From CAVSQX01 sp963730225 (GTDB lineage Bacteria > Planctomycetota > Phycisphaerae > Tepidisphaerales > Tepidisphaeraceae), in the NCBI GenBank assembly GCA_963730225.1, contig CAVSQX010000002.1, forward strand, positions 992,001-1,056,000: a stretch of 64,000 nt of DNA. Reading direction: 5' to 3'. Made by a program: the position numbers and the translations under genes. How positions within the stretch are numbered: the first letter of the stretch is position 1; the number at the start of each line of letters is the position of its first letter. Positions 39,166-48,532 of this stretch are shown here, piece after piece. Under the pieces are notes generated by a model. It saw only the letters and a list, made by a program, of their open reading frames with translations. It did no database searches and was not told the origin of the DNA.

Positions 39166-40563
39166 TCACGAAGCGATCTTGCGGCTGACCGCCGATTCCG
39201 CCAGCGCCCCGGCGATTAAATCCAGCCGAATGCCGCGGGACGCCTTGAGCAGCAGCAGATCGCCGTTCTGCATCCGGCGGCGCAGAAGAGCCACGCAGTC
39301 GGCGGCATTTTTCAGATGCGTGATGCGCGGTTTTTTCATCCCGGCGTCGGCGGCGGAAGCGGCCATGCGCTTGGAGCGCGGGCCGACGCAGTACAGTTCG
39401 TCCACCCTGCACTCGACGGCGAACCGGCCGATCTCCTCGTGATACCGGTCGGCGGTTTCGCCCAGCTCACGCATGTCGCCCAGCACGGCGATTCGCCGGC
39501 CTGATGTCGGCAGATCGCGCAGCGTTTCCAGCGCGGCTCTCATCGAATTGGGGTTGGCGTTGTACGCATCATTCAACAGCGTGAAACGGCCGAGTTTTTG
39601 CAGTTGCAACCGCCATTCGGGGCCGCTCGCCTGGGAAAGTCCGTCGCAGACCAGCGATTCGGAAACCCCCAGCCGCCGAGCGACAGCGATCGCCGCCAGG
39701 GCATTGGATGCGGTATGCCGGCCCAGCATCGGAACGAAAAACTCCGTGCGGCTGTTGTTCAGCCGAAACGACGTGCCGCCCTGCGTGCAGGTCGCCTCGG
39801 ACGCAAACAGATCGTTGCCCGGCTTGAATCCGAAGGTGATTCGTTTGCCCCGATAGCTGGAGACGGCGTCGAGAAGCTGCGGATCGTCGCCGTTGACGAC
39901 CAGCAATCCATTGGGATTCAAGTCGGCCAGGATCGATGCATTCTCTTTCCGCACACCGTCGAGATCGCCCAGAAATTCCAGGTGTTCCGCGCCGCAATTG
40001 GTGATGACGGCGATATCGGGCTGGGCCATCCGGGTCAGCCGGAGAATCTCCCCGGGATGATTCGTGCCCATCTCCAGCACCAGATAATCCTGATTCGGAT
40101 CGGCCGGGAAAATCGTCAGAGGCACGCCGATTTCATTGTTGAAGCTCTTGGGCGACATCGAACCATGCAGCTTGGCCGACAGGGCGGCATGAATGAGATG
40201 CTTCGTGCTGGTCTTTCCGTTCGATCCGGCCACCCCGATCACTTTCGCTCGCATCTGTTGGCGAACGTAGGTCGCCAGTTTCCCCATGGCGGCGCGGGCG
40301 TCGGGAACCTGAATCAACGTCAGGTTGGGCAACTGCACCGGCACCGGCCGCTCGACCAGCGCGGCGATCGCGCCGCCTGCGGCGGCGTGGGGAAGATGAT
40401 CGTGCCCGTCGTGATTTTCCCCATGCAGGGCGATGAACAGCGAGTGCGGCTCCATCCGCCGGCTGTCCGAGCAGACGGCGAGGATCGGAAGCCCGCTCGG
40501 CTGCGCGGAGATGAGTCGGCCACCAACGGCCTGGCGAACTTCCCGAAGCGAAAGCGGTTTCAT
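39166..40563 (-). CDS. murF: UDP-MurNAc-tripeptide D-alanyl-D-alanine ligase
   Basis: 465 residues. VIGVAGSNGKTSTKHLI is the ATP-binding P-loop. FNNEIGVPLTIF, LVLEMGTNHPGEI and LLNDAYNANPNSMRAALE are MurF hallmarks. It adds D-Ala-D-Ala to the peptidoglycan precursor in the cytoplasm. Its ATG overlaps the murE stop (ATGA), so MurE and MurF are translationally coupled. Confidence 0.95.
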   Translation of the reverse strand: MKPLSLREVRQAVGGRLISAQPSGLPILAVCSDSRRMEPHSLFIALHGENHDGHDHLPHAAAGGAIAALVERPVPVQLPNLTLIQVPDARAAMGKLATYVRQQMRAKVIGVAGSNGKTSTKHLIHAALSAKLHGSMSPKSFNNEIGVPLTIFPADPNQDYLVLEMGTNHPGEILRLTRMAQPDIAVITNCGAEHLEFLGDLDGVRKENASILADLNPNGLLVVNGDDPQLLDAVSSYRGKRITFGFKPGNDLFASEATCTQGGTSFRLNNSRTEFFVPMLGRHTASNALAAIAVARRLGVSESLVCDGLSQASGPEWRLQLQKLGRFTLLNDAYNANPNSMRAALETLRDLPTSGRRIAVLGDMRELGETADRYHEEIGRFAVECRVDELYCVGPRSKRMAASAADAGMKKPRITHLKNAADCVALLRRRMQNGDLLLLKASRGIRLDLIAGALAESAVSRKIAS

Positions 40564-42026
40564 GAAGCCGATCGATTGGCAACCATCGCAAGTATCCGGC
40601 CGCACTCTTCCACATCATCGAAATGATGGTTGGTGGAGCCGATAGTCTGGTAATTCTCGTGCCCTTTTCCGGCGATCAGCACCACGTCGCCGGCGGCCGA
40701 ATCGTTCAGCGCCTGCTCGATGGCACGACGGCGATCGATTTGGACGTGCACCGATGCTGTTTCGGCCAAAAGCCCGGCGAAAATCTCGTCTAAAATCGCC
40801 TGCGGATTCTCGGTCCTGGGATTGTCGCTGGTGATGTAGATTTCGTCGGCCAATCGCTGGGCGACGGCCGCCATGCGGGGACGCTTGGTCCGATCGCGGT
40901 CGCCGCCGCAGCCGAAGACAACGCGCAATTTCCGCCGCGTCAGCGGGCGGAGGGCGCTCAGCACGTTTTCCAGTGCATCGTCCGTGTGGGCGTAATCCAC
41001 CAGCACCGCAAACGGCTGGCCGGCTTTCACCGATTGCAGCCGGCCGGGAGCCCCCGCGGCGTCTTTCAGCGCGGCGGCCACCTGATGAATGCCAAATCCG
41101 AAGACCTCGCACAGCAGCGCGACGGCGGCCAGCGTGTTTTGGATGTTGTATCGGCCGATCAACTGGAGATTCATCTCCCAACGGCCATCGGGCGCGTGCA
41201 GGATGAATTTCGTTCCGCCCGCGGTGATGGCGATGTCGGCGGCCCGATAATCGACGCCTTCGCTGAAGCCGAATCGAACGATTCGAGCCCGGCAATTCTG
41301 AATCATCCGGCCGCACCACGGATCGTCGCCGTTGGCGGCGGCGACGGCGGTTTCATCGAGCATCTCAAACAGCATCGCCTTTGCGGCCGCATATTTCTCC
41401 ATCAGCTTGTGGTAATCCAGATGATCGCCGGTGAGATTCATGAACGCCGCTCCGGCGAAATGCACACCGGCGACGCGCTGCTGATGCAGGGCGTGGCTGC
41501 TGGTTTCGATCGCGGCGGCCTGGCATTGGTGATCGCGCATCGCCGCCAGGAGGCGGGCCACCTCGATGGCGCCGGGCGTGGTCATGGTCGCCTCTCGGCT
41601 CTCGGAGCCGTCGTCGACTTCGACCGTGCCGATCATTCCGCATCGCCGATTGAGCTTGTTGAGCACGTGACGAAGCAGGTATGTCGTGGTGGTTTTTCCG
41701 TTGGTTCCGGTGACGGCCAGAACTTTCAGTCGTCGGCTCGGATCGGAAAAGAAGCGATGGGACAGAAGCGAAGCGGCGGCCGCGGTCGGCAGAACAACTT
41801 GCGGAAGAGGCGAATCGGCAATGAACGCTTCGGTGACGGCCGCCACCGCGCCGCGCTGGCGGGCTTCCCGAAGAAACCGGGCCCCATCGTTGACGGTGCC
41901 GCGTCGGGCGATGAAAAGATCGCCGGGCTGGATCAGCCGGGAATCTTCGCCGATTCCGCTGACCGTGACGTTGGGAACCGATTCCGAGGCGAGTTGAAAA
42001 TCACGCAATAATTCGTGCAGCAGCAT
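40560..42026 (-). CDS. murE: UDP-MurNAc-L-Ala-D-Glu ligase, meso-DAP-adding type
   Basis: 488 residues. LAVTGTNGKTTTTYLLRHVL is the ATP site. TTPGAIEVARLL binds the substrate. HLDYHKLMEKYAAAK contains the usual carbamylated lysine. TSDNPRTENP has the DNPR motif that in characterised MurE proteins selects meso-diaminopimelate. AAAGGG lies about nine bases before ATG 42026. It heads the seven-gene minus-strand run. Confidence 0.94.
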   Translation of the reverse strand: MLLHELLRDFQLASESVPNVTVSGIGEDSRLIQPGDLFIARRGTVNDGARFLREARQRGAVAAVTEAFIADSPLPQVVLPTAAAASLLSHRFFSDPSRRLKVLAVTGTNGKTTTTYLLRHVLNKLNRRCGMIGTVEVDDGSESREATMTTPGAIEVARLLAAMRDHQCQAAAIETSSHALHQQRVAGVHFAGAAFMNLTGDHLDYHKLMEKYAAAKAMLFEMLDETAVAAANGDDPWCGRMIQNCRARIVRFGFSEGVDYRAADIAITAGGTKFILHAPDGRWEMNLQLIGRYNIQNTLAAVALLCEVFGFGIHQVAAALKDAAGAPGRLQSVKAGQPFAVLVDYAHTDDALENVLSALRPLTRRKLRVVFGCGGDRDRTKRPRMAAVAQRLADEIYITSDNPRTENPQAILDEIFAGLLAETASVHVQIDRRRAIEQALNDSAAGDVVLIAGKGHENYQTIGSTNHHFDDVEECGRILAMVANRSAS

Positions 42027-42063
42027 CGGGACATCCCTTTCCCAATCGCTTCGTGGGTGCAGC

Positions 42064-42083
42064 CTGCGACGACCCTGTCGCAG
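42064..42083 (-). promoter_or_regulatory. Hairpin in the murE leader
   Basis: CTGCGAC and GTCGCAG are perfect 7-bp arms around a 6-nt loop, 38 bp upstream of the murE start. It could be a leader hairpin or a protein site; its role is unknown. Confidence 0.4.
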
Positions 42084-42092
42084 TTGGGCCGA

Positions 42093-42120
42093 AATTAACA
42101 TGTCCGCAGGCGTTTATCAA
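42093..42120 (-). promoter_or_regulatory. Possible promoter for murE
   Basis: On the minus strand TTGATA (42115-42120) is followed after 16 bp by TTAATT (42093-42098). The -35 element is good and the -10 weak. Confidence 0.3.
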
Positions 42121-42224
42121 CGCGGCAATTGCGGATTGGCTCCAAACCCGTCCGTGCTTTGAACCGATAGGAGTCAAGGCGTGATCCGCTAGGCAGTTAC
42201 GCCGCTATTTCCAAGGAGGACGTT

Positions 42225-42692
42225 GTGACGGGAATTCCGATCGGTCAATTGCTGGTGGAACAGGGCGTGCTCACGCAGTACCAGGTGGATCACATTTTGA
42301 AGGTGCAGAAGGAATCGCATCGGCCCTTCGGCGATTTGGCCGAGAGGCTCTTTGGCATCGAGGCCAAGGCGGTGGAAGATGCGTGGGTGGAGCAGTATGT
42401 CCGCACCGCGGGAATTATCGATCTGGATGCGCAACGCGTCGACGAGGATTGCCTTCGATTGCTCAATCGCCGACAGGCCTGGCAGTTCAGCGCGCTACCG
42501 ACCAATCGAGAAGATCAGAATCTGAACATCGCCACCAGCCCGGACCGGCTGGTGCGGGCGGTGAATTTTGCGTCGCGGAAACTGGATGAGCCGATCTGCT
42601 TTCTGCTGGCCGAGCGGCAGCAGCTTCGCGAATTTCTCATCAAGCACTATCCGGTGCCCGATCACATCATCGATTTTGCGAGCAGGTTTTAA
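42225..42692 (+). CDS. Stand-alone MshEN/GspE N-terminal domain protein
   Basis: 155 residues with a GTG start and AGGAGG six bases upstream. IPIGQLLVEQGVLTQYQVDH starts the first helical repeat of the T2SSE_N (MshEN) fold. LRLLNRRQAWQFSALP and LNIATSPDRLVRAVNFASRK match the second half. In MshE such domains bind c-di-GMP. There is no ATPase domain, so it is not itself a secretion motor. It may be a c-di-GMP-responsive adaptor. It is divergent from murE and convergent with the next gene. Confidence 0.78.
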   Translation: MTGIPIGQLLVEQGVLTQYQVDHILKVQKESHRPFGDLAERLFGIEAKAVEDAWVEQYVRTAGIIDLDAQRVDEDCLRLLNRRQAWQFSALPTNREDQNLNIATSPDRLVRAVNFASRKLDEPICFLLAERQQLREFLIKHYPVPDHIIDFASRF

Positions 42693-42695
42693 CCG

Positions 42696-44159
42696 TTATT
42701 CGGTTCGAGCCATCGCCTGCGGGGGAACCATCACCCGGGCACGATCGTCGTGGAAGACGGTTGTCCAGCCGAGCTTGGCCAACGCGGGGGCAAATCGACT
42801 GTTGCCAGTCGGCAGAACGGCGGCATCGGCGGTTTGGCACTGGAGAAACTGCTGCATCTGAAAATCGCTCCCCAGATACGTCGCCTGCCACAATTGCTGC
42901 GGATAAACCTGCGTTCGGCCGTCGAGCAAAACCTGATAGCGCCCGCCCAATCGCCAGGAGAGATATCCGCCCCAGGAGAATTCGTTGATCAGATGTCCGC
43001 TGGAACAGGCGACGGATTTCTCGACAAAATCCGCGGCTTTACAGGGGTAACCCGGCGTGCCCGGGCCGTGACGGTTGAGCCATTGGGCCAGCGGTTTGTC
43101 GCCGCCAGGAAATGCAGCCACGATCTGCTGCACGGCGGCCAGAAGAATCACGCACAACAGCCCGACCATCGCCGGGCGGGTCAGGGCACGGTCGCTCAGA
43201 GGTGGAAATGTCGCTGCCAGAGCCGGCGCAGCCGCCAGCGCGAAAATCGGCGAGAATCGGCCCAGGCTCAGCAACAGGATCGTTCCGCAGACCAGGCAAA
43301 TCCATTCGCCAACCCGCAAATCACGATAGCGCCTGATGGCGCTGGCCAGCATTCCGCCGACGATGATCGCCGCGACGACTCCCATCGGTCCGCGGGCGAA
43401 GAACTGCATCTCGGCGATCACCGGTCCGCGCACCATCTGATCCTGCGAGCCGTAGAAAAAAATGGTTCGCAGCAGCCCCGGGAGCATCGGCGTGCACAGA
43501 AATGCGGTCGTCGTCGCGGTTGTTAAGATCGCGTACCGTTGAACCGACCGCCGTTGCGATTCGCTCGCCGCTCCGATTGTCATCGCCAGCAGTGCCGCCG
43601 GCACGAAGAAAGCGAACAAATGAATGTTGGTCATCAGTGCCGTCAGCGGAACGACGAGCCAGACCGAGGTTGATCGTTCGTCGAGCCGGCGATCGCGCCG
43701 AATCAGCCACGTGCATGCCGCCAGCAGAACCAGAACCGCCGTCACCGGGCGGAAGCTGAGATAAGCGAGCGTCAAAAATGTTCCCGCCGCCGTGGCGAGA
43801 ATCGCGGCCAGATAGTTCGGCGTGCCCTGGGATTCCAGGCAGCAGCCGGCGAGTAAAACCACAAACGCCGCCTGCATGACGGCCTGCACCGCGACGGCCA
43901 GGCGATATCCACCGGCATCCCAAACCGATTTCATTCCAAGCTCGGCGAGCCAGGAATAAGGAGTCCAGGGTTTTGGCGACGAGGCGAACGAGAGATGATC
44001 GACGATCGGCCCGATTCCGTCGTGGCGGAGTTGATCCGCGACGCGCAAATGCCAGAAGCAATCTGGATCGAGCGTATCGTAAAGAATCGCTTTTCCGCCC
44101 GCGCACAGGGCGAGCAGGGCCAGGAGAAAATAAAATCCGGCGGGGGCGCGGTGATTCAT
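42696..44159 (-). CDS. GT-C-like multi-pass membrane protein
   Basis: 487 residues with about eleven membrane segments. The first periplasmic loop has DTLDPDCFWHLRVADQL and SSPKPWTPYSWLAELG, an acidic pair plus Trp/His pattern found in PMT/oligosaccharyltransferase-type GT-C proteins. A soluble C-terminal part contains FSWGGYLSWRLGGRYQVLLDGRT. The activity is unproven. ATGA overlap with the upstream TPR glycosyltransferase suggests the two work together. Confidence 0.75.
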   Translation of the reverse strand: MNHRAPAGFYFLLALLALCAGGKAILYDTLDPDCFWHLRVADQLRHDGIGPIVDHLSFASSPKPWTPYSWLAELGMKSVWDAGGYRLAVAVQAVMQAAFVVLLAGCCLESQGTPNYLAAILATAAGTFLTLAYLSFRPVTAVLVLLAACTWLIRRDRRLDERSTSVWLVVPLTALMTNIHLFAFFVPAALLAMTIGAASESQRRSVQRYAILTTATTTAFLCTPMLPGLLRTIFFYGSQDQMVRGPVIAEMQFFARGPMGVVAAIIVGGMLASAIRRYRDLRVGEWICLVCGTILLLSLGRFSPIFALAAAPALAATFPPLSDRALTRPAMVGLLCVILLAAVQQIVAAFPGGDKPLAQWLNRHGPGTPGYPCKAADFVEKSVACSSGHLINEFSWGGYLSWRLGGRYQVLLDGRTQVYPQQLWQATYLGSDFQMQQFLQCQTADAAVLPTGNSRFAPALAKLGWTTVFHDDRARVMVPPQAMARTE

Positions 44160-45826
44160 TCGACTATTGTCGGCATTTGCGCGTCAGGGCGGCGCGGCGC
44201 GGAGTTATCGGACTTGAGAATGGCCGATCGCAGTTGCCGGGCGTCGGAATTGGTCGGATCGGATTGCAAAACGCTGTCGAGCCACTCGACGGCCCCGGCG
44301 GTATCGCCGAAAAAAACCAGCCGCCGAGCCAGATCGACCGGATCCGTCTGGAGTTGTCTGGGCAGCGTCGGCTGCAATTGCACGATGCGGCGAAGAATCA
44401 GGCGGGCATCCTGCGCTCGATTGGTTTGCTGATAATCCAGCGCCAGGTTGTACAGCGATGGAACGTAGCCGGGAAAGATCGACAGCCCATGCTGGTAATA
44501 AGCGATCGAAACGGCGAATTCGCTTTGCGATCGCTCGATCCGGCCGCTGCTGCGGTCCTGACGCGCGAACTGCCCGTGAATGAATCCAAGCATGTCGCAG
44601 GCGACGAAACTTCGTGGATTTACCTCCAAGGTGTGCTCGAACAGCGATTGAGTGTTCTGCCAGACCGGTTCGAGCCGAAGATCCCGCGCTGCCATCAGGC
44701 AGACCAAGGCGAGCGTCAGCGTTACCGAGATTTTTCGCGGCAATTGGGAAAACAACCACCCCATCAAAAGCGCCGGGCCGATCATCGACAGATAGAAGTA
44801 GTGATCGGCCGTTGTCGAGATGAATTGAAACATGAACGGCACGAATCCGAGCACCGGCAAAAGCGGAACGACCAACAGCAAGCCGGCGGCTGGAATGATC
44901 GGATAACGCCGGCGCAGCATCAGGGCGATGGCGGCAAGCAATGCGGGCAAAAGCCAGGTGAAATATATCAACGTCGATGCGAACACGGCCTGTGGCCGAT
45001 GGCCGTAATCGACGCAAAGATGAGCGGGCCAGAGAATCTTACCCAGATAAAATGCGATGGCGTCGGCGGCGATGAGCGGGCGCGTCCAGATCGGCAGCGG
45101 TGAACTGTACGCCGCCTGCTGCGAGAGAATCGTGCAGACGATGCATGGAATCACCAACAGCAGCCACGGCCAGATCGAGTGGAAAATCTCTCGAGCGCTT
45201 CGCCGCAGGAGAAGCCAATCGACGACGATAGCCATCAGCGGAACGACCGCACCCGTCGGCTTGGCCAGCATCGCCAGCACAAAGAAAATCAACCCGGCGG
45301 CGTAGTGCGTCCGAAAGCGCGGTTGCTTCTGCGCGAACAGGACATACTGCCACAACGCCGCCAGCGAAAATAATCCGCACAAAACGTCTTTGGTTCCCGA
45401 TATCCATCCGACCGGCTCCACTTGCAGTGGATGGAGCGCGAAAATCAGCGCCCCGGCGACGGCGGGCCAGGGGCGGCCGAGCAGTCGGCGCAAAATCTCA
45501 AAAGCCAGACAAGCCGCCACGACGTGCAGCAGCACGTTCGCGGCGTGAAACACTTTCGCATTGAGCTGAATCCCGTTCGCTTGCGGAAGCGGAAGCACGG
45601 CGATCTTCGCCAGCGCGGCCCAGGCGGTGTAAGTGAGCGGAATGTACAACCCCAGCGGCGCACGCGAGCCGGCGGCGGTCCAATAGTATTTCAATGTCGC
45701 CCCGGTCGGTGGATTCAGCATTGGGTTCTGATGAATCGCACTGTCGTCCCACCAGGTGAAATCGCAATCGCAAAGCCGGGCGAAGACAACCAGCGTGACG
45801 ACGGCGATCAGCAATCGAAATCGCAT
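44156..45826 (-). CDS. TPR-containing GT-C-type membrane glycosyltransferase
   Basis: 556 residues with about ten membrane segments, then TPR-like repeats (YYQHGLSIFPGYVPSLYNLA). The first loop has FTWWDDSAIHQNP, matching the YDDPHYITQNP loop of the protein at 10103-11824. LHPLQVEPVGWISGTKDVL is also shared. It probably transfers a lipid-linked sugar to exported proteins. ATG 45826 is preferred to TTG 45835. Confidence 0.8.
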   Translation of the reverse strand: MRFRLLIAVVTLVVFARLCDCDFTWWDDSAIHQNPMLNPPTGATLKYYWTAAGSRAPLGLYIPLTYTAWAALAKIAVLPLPQANGIQLNAKVFHAANVLLHVVAACLAFEILRRLLGRPWPAVAGALIFALHPLQVEPVGWISGTKDVLCGLFSLAALWQYVLFAQKQPRFRTHYAAGLIFFVLAMLAKPTGAVVPLMAIVVDWLLLRRSAREIFHSIWPWLLLVIPCIVCTILSQQAAYSSPLPIWTRPLIAADAIAFYLGKILWPAHLCVDYGHRPQAVFASTLIYFTWLLPALLAAIALMLRRRYPIIPAAGLLLVVPLLPVLGFVPFMFQFISTTADHYFYLSMIGPALLMGWLFSQLPRKISVTLTLALVCLMAARDLRLEPVWQNTQSLFEHTLEVNPRSFVACDMLGFIHGQFARQDRSSGRIERSQSEFAVSIAYYQHGLSIFPGYVPSLYNLALDYQQTNRAQDARLILRRIVQLQPTLPRQLQTDPVDLARRLVFFGDTAGAVEWLDSVLQSDPTNSDARQLRSAILKSDNSAPRRPDAQMPTIVE

Positions 45827-45831
45827 GGGCG

Positions 45832-46611
45832 TCAACGGCTTGGCGGGCCGATCAAAGCGGCCATTCGGCCGGTGACACCGTTGTCGCGGCGGTGCGAGAA
45901 AAATTCATCCGAATGGCCGAAGGTGCAACGATCGGACACATCGATCCGCCTGACCCCAGCCTCCAGGAGCTGAAGCCGGCACGCTTCACGCAGATCGACA
46001 TGGCCCTTGCCGTTTTTTCCCGCACGGATCGGCGCGGCGTCGCCGAACGTCCGCCGAAATTCGTCAATCACCTCGCTTCCCACTTCGAACGCATCCACGC
46101 CGATGCACGGACCAATCGCAGCCAGGAGCGTCGGCGACGGCATTCGGTGAATCGTGTTGCCGATCACGTCCGCGATGACGCCGCGCCATCCGGCGTGAAC
46201 GGCGGCGACCTTCTGGGATGTTTCATCCGCCAGCAGAATGGGAACGCAATCGGCGACACGTACGGCCAAAATCTTGCTTGGATCGGCGGAAAAAACTGCA
46301 TCGGCCTTCGCGCCGGATTCGAAGCGAGCATCGTCGGCGTCGAGCACATCAGCGCCGTGCACTTGATGCACCCAGCAGCGCCGGCGACCGGCGGCACCGA
46401 TCGCGCCCTGAAGCAGCTCGTAATTCCGCTGGATGGATGAGTCGTCGTCCTGCACGGCGCAGCCGGATGGATTGCCCAAATTCAGCGAATCAAACGGCGG
46501 GGGACTGATTCCGCCGAGCCGTGTGCTGAACGCATGGGGAATTTCCGCCTGTTCCAGCATGGGCGAAATGTAATACACCACGCCATGCTCGGCGACTCGC
46601 CTTTCCAGCAT
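45832..46611 (-). CDS. pgeF: Peptidoglycan editing factor / purine nucleoside phosphorylase-like protein
   Basis: 259 residues. CWVHQVHGADVL, VADCVPILLAD, VAAVHAGWRGVI and IGPCIGVDAFEVG contain the His and Cys metal ligands of the YfiH/LACC1 family. Family members remove misincorporated amino acids from muropeptides in E. coli and act on purine nucleosides in vitro. It is divergent from coaD and just upstream of the TPR glycosyltransferase. Confidence 0.9.
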   Translation of the reverse strand: MLERRVAEHGVVYYISPMLEQAEIPHAFSTRLGGISPPPFDSLNLGNPSGCAVQDDDSSIQRNYELLQGAIGAAGRRRCWVHQVHGADVLDADDARFESGAKADAVFSADPSKILAVRVADCVPILLADETSQKVAAVHAGWRGVIADVIGNTIHRMPSPTLLAAIGPCIGVDAFEVGSEVIDEFRRTFGDAAPIRAGKNGKGHVDLREACRLQLLEAGVRRIDVSDRCTFGHSDEFFSHRRDNGVTGRMAALIGPPSR

Positions 46612-46680
46612 GACAAACGGTTATACCCGCGCACCGCTTCCCGGGCGATTTGCGGTACACTTTGGGCCGAGGAGGCACGC

Positions 46681-47223
46681 ATGGCGGCCCGAGCAAAAAA
46701 AATCGCGGTGTTTCCGGGACAGTTCGATCCGATGACCAACGGACATCTGGATGTGATTCGCCGCGGCGTGCGGCTGTTCGACGAACTCATCGTCGCGGTT
46801 GGCATCAATCCCGACAAGCCGGAGTTTTTCGACATCGATCAGCGCGTAGAAATGGCCAAGTCGCTGGTGAAGGACATCGACGGCGTTCGCGTTGAGCGCT
46901 ACACCGGGCTGACGGTCGATTTTGTGCGCTCGGTGAAAGCGGCGGCGATTCTGCGCGGCATCCGCGACGGGTCCGATCTTCGCTACGAGTTTCAACTCGC
47001 GCTGGCCAATCGAACCGTTGGGGCGGTGGAAACGGTTTTCATCATGACCGGCGATCAGTTCGCGCTGACTAGCAGCAGTCTGATCCGGCAGGTCGTCGCG
47101 CTGGGCGGCGACGTGCGATCGCTTGGTGGGCTTCTGCCGCATCTGGTGATTCAGAAGCTGCGCGAGAAGCAGCGGCACGGGGGCTTCGATATTTCGCCCG
47201 ATCCGGATTCACCGGCGACTTGA
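46681..47223 (+). CDS. coaD: Phosphopantetheine adenylyltransferase
   Basis: 180 residues. VFPGQFDPMTNGHLDVI holds the (T/S)xxxH-type nucleotidyltransferase motif. EFQLALANR and LTSSSLIRQV match the ISSTxxR region. It makes dephospho-CoA from phosphopantetheine and ATP. GGAGG lies five bases before ATG 46681. A short charged C-terminal tail exceeds the usual 160 residues. The phosphodiesterase gene starts 11 bp after its stop. Confidence 0.95.
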   Translation: MAARAKKIAVFPGQFDPMTNGHLDVIRRGVRLFDELIVAVGINPDKPEFFDIDQRVEMAKSLVKDIDGVRVERYTGLTVDFVRSVKAAAILRGIRDGSDLRYEFQLALANRTVGAVETVFIMTGDQFALTSSSLIRQVVALGGDVRSLGGLLPHLVIQKLREKQRHGGFDISPDPDSPAT

Positions 47224-47234
47224 GGGAGGGAAGT

Positions 47235-47723
47235 GTGATCGTCGGTTTGCTCAGCGACACGCACGGCGACGCCGACATGGCCGTCGCGGCGGTGCGATTG
47301 CTGCTGGAACACGGAGCGGAATATCTGGTCCACTGCGGCGACGTGGGAACCACGGCCGTGCTCGATGCGATGGCCGGACATCCGGCGATGTTCGTCTACG
47401 GCAACACCGATGCGGATCGCGCCGAACTGGCCCGCTACGCGCAGGACCTGCACATCGCCTGCGGCCAGGAAGAGGGAAAACTTGCTTTCAACGGCAAGCT
47501 GGCGGTCGTGGCCCACGGGGACATTCCGGGGATTATTCGACGGGTGCTGAACGACAAAAAGGTGGATTATCTCTTTGTCGGCCACACGCACCGGATGCAC
47601 GATGAGCGGTTTGGGAAAGTGCGGATCATTAATCCCGGAGCGTTGCATCGGGCGGCGAAAAAAACGGTCGCCGTGCTGGACACGGTTAAAGATCAACTGG
47701 AGTTTCTTGAGGTTCGGCTTTGA
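47235..47723 (+). CDS. YfcE/MJ0936-type metallophosphodiesterase
   Basis: 162 residues with a GTG start and GGGAGGG upstream. LLSDTHGD, VHCGDVG, VYGNTDAD, VVAHGD and VGHTHRMHD are the five metal-binding motifs of calcineurin-like phosphoesterases of the YfcE type. The natural substrate of this family is uncertain. It is probably cotranscribed with coaD. Confidence 0.92.
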   Translation: MIVGLLSDTHGDADMAVAAVRLLLEHGAEYLVHCGDVGTTAVLDAMAGHPAMFVYGNTDADRAELARYAQDLHIACGQEEGKLAFNGKLAVVAHGDIPGIIRRVLNDKKVDYLFVGHTHRMHDERFGKVRIINPGALHRAAKKTVAVLDTVKDQLEFLEVRL

Positions 47724-47726
47724 CTT

Positions 47727-48461
47727 TTATTTGTTCTGATCCACCCACCCCAACTTGCGATTGCCGAACTCCAGCGGCGCGGCAATGCACGGCGCTGCCC
47801 AGCGCACGGCGTTTTCGATCACCTTAAGCACATTGGGATCGTGATAGGTCGGAAACGTTTCATGCCCCGGGCGGAAGTAGACCACTTTGCCGGCTCCGCG
47901 CGTCCAGGTGCAGCCGCTGCGGAAAACCTCGCCGCCGCCGAAGCTGCTGATCAGGAAGGTGCCCTCGGGCTCGGGGATGTCGAAGAATTCGCCGTACATT
48001 TCTTCGCGCTCGAGGATGAAGTGATCGTTGATGTGGCTGACGATCGGATGGCCCGGGCGGGTGACCCAGAGAATTTCGCGCTCGTTTTCTTCCTCGCGCC
48101 ATTTCAGATCGCAGGTGGTGCCCATGAGCTTGCGGAAAATCTTGGAAAAATGTCCGCTGTGCAGCACGACGATGCCCATTCCGCCGCGGACGATTCGCTC
48201 GTAAACGCGCTCAACGACTGGGTCGGGAACATCGGCATGGGCCATGTGGCCCCACCAGGTGAGCACGTCGGTGTTCTGTAGCTTTTCCTCGGTCAATCCG
48301 GCCTGCGGCTCATCCAGCGTGGCGGTGCTGACGGCCAAATCAGCGCTTTTGCGCAGATGCGAAGCGATCGCTTCGTGCATTCCCTGCGGATAAATCTGGG
48401 CGACCCTGGGATTTTTTTTCTCGTGCCGAAACTCGTGCCAGACGGTGACGCGGATGGGCAT
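47727..48461 (-). CDS. ThuA-domain (trehalose-utilisation-like) protein
   Basis: 244 residues with a class I glutamine-amidotransferase-like fold. VTVWHEFRHEKKNP at the N-terminus, LTWWGHMAHADVPD and GIVVLHSGHFSKIF fit ThuA. FRPGHETFPTYHDPNVLKVI is the conserved C-terminal block. ThuA proteins accompany sugar catabolism but have no settled reaction. ATG 48461 with CCAGGA upstream is preferred. Confidence 0.85.
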   Translation of the reverse strand: MPIRVTVWHEFRHEKKNPRVAQIYPQGMHEAIASHLRKSADLAVSTATLDEPQAGLTEEKLQNTDVLTWWGHMAHADVPDPVVERVYERIVRGGMGIVVLHSGHFSKIFRKLMGTTCDLKWREEENEREILWVTRPGHPIVSHINDHFILEREEMYGEFFDIPEPEGTFLISSFGGGEVFRSGCTWTRGAGKVVYFRPGHETFPTYHDPNVLKVIENAVRWAAPCIAAPLEFGNRKLGWVDQNK

Positions 48462-48505
48462 GGGTGGTGTCCTGGTTATTCGGTTGGGCTCCGGTGCAAA
48501 CAATC

Positions 48506-48532
48506 GCTACACCATGCTACACAACGCTACAC
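48506..48532. repeat. Three GCTACAC direct repeats with 10-bp spacing
   Basis: GCTACAC occurs at 48506-48512, 48516-48522 and 48526-48532, and inverted (GTGTAGC) at 48621-48627. The triplet lies 45-71 bp upstream of the ThuA gene. One-turn phasing suggests cooperative protein binding, but no regulator is evident. Confidence 0.6.
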
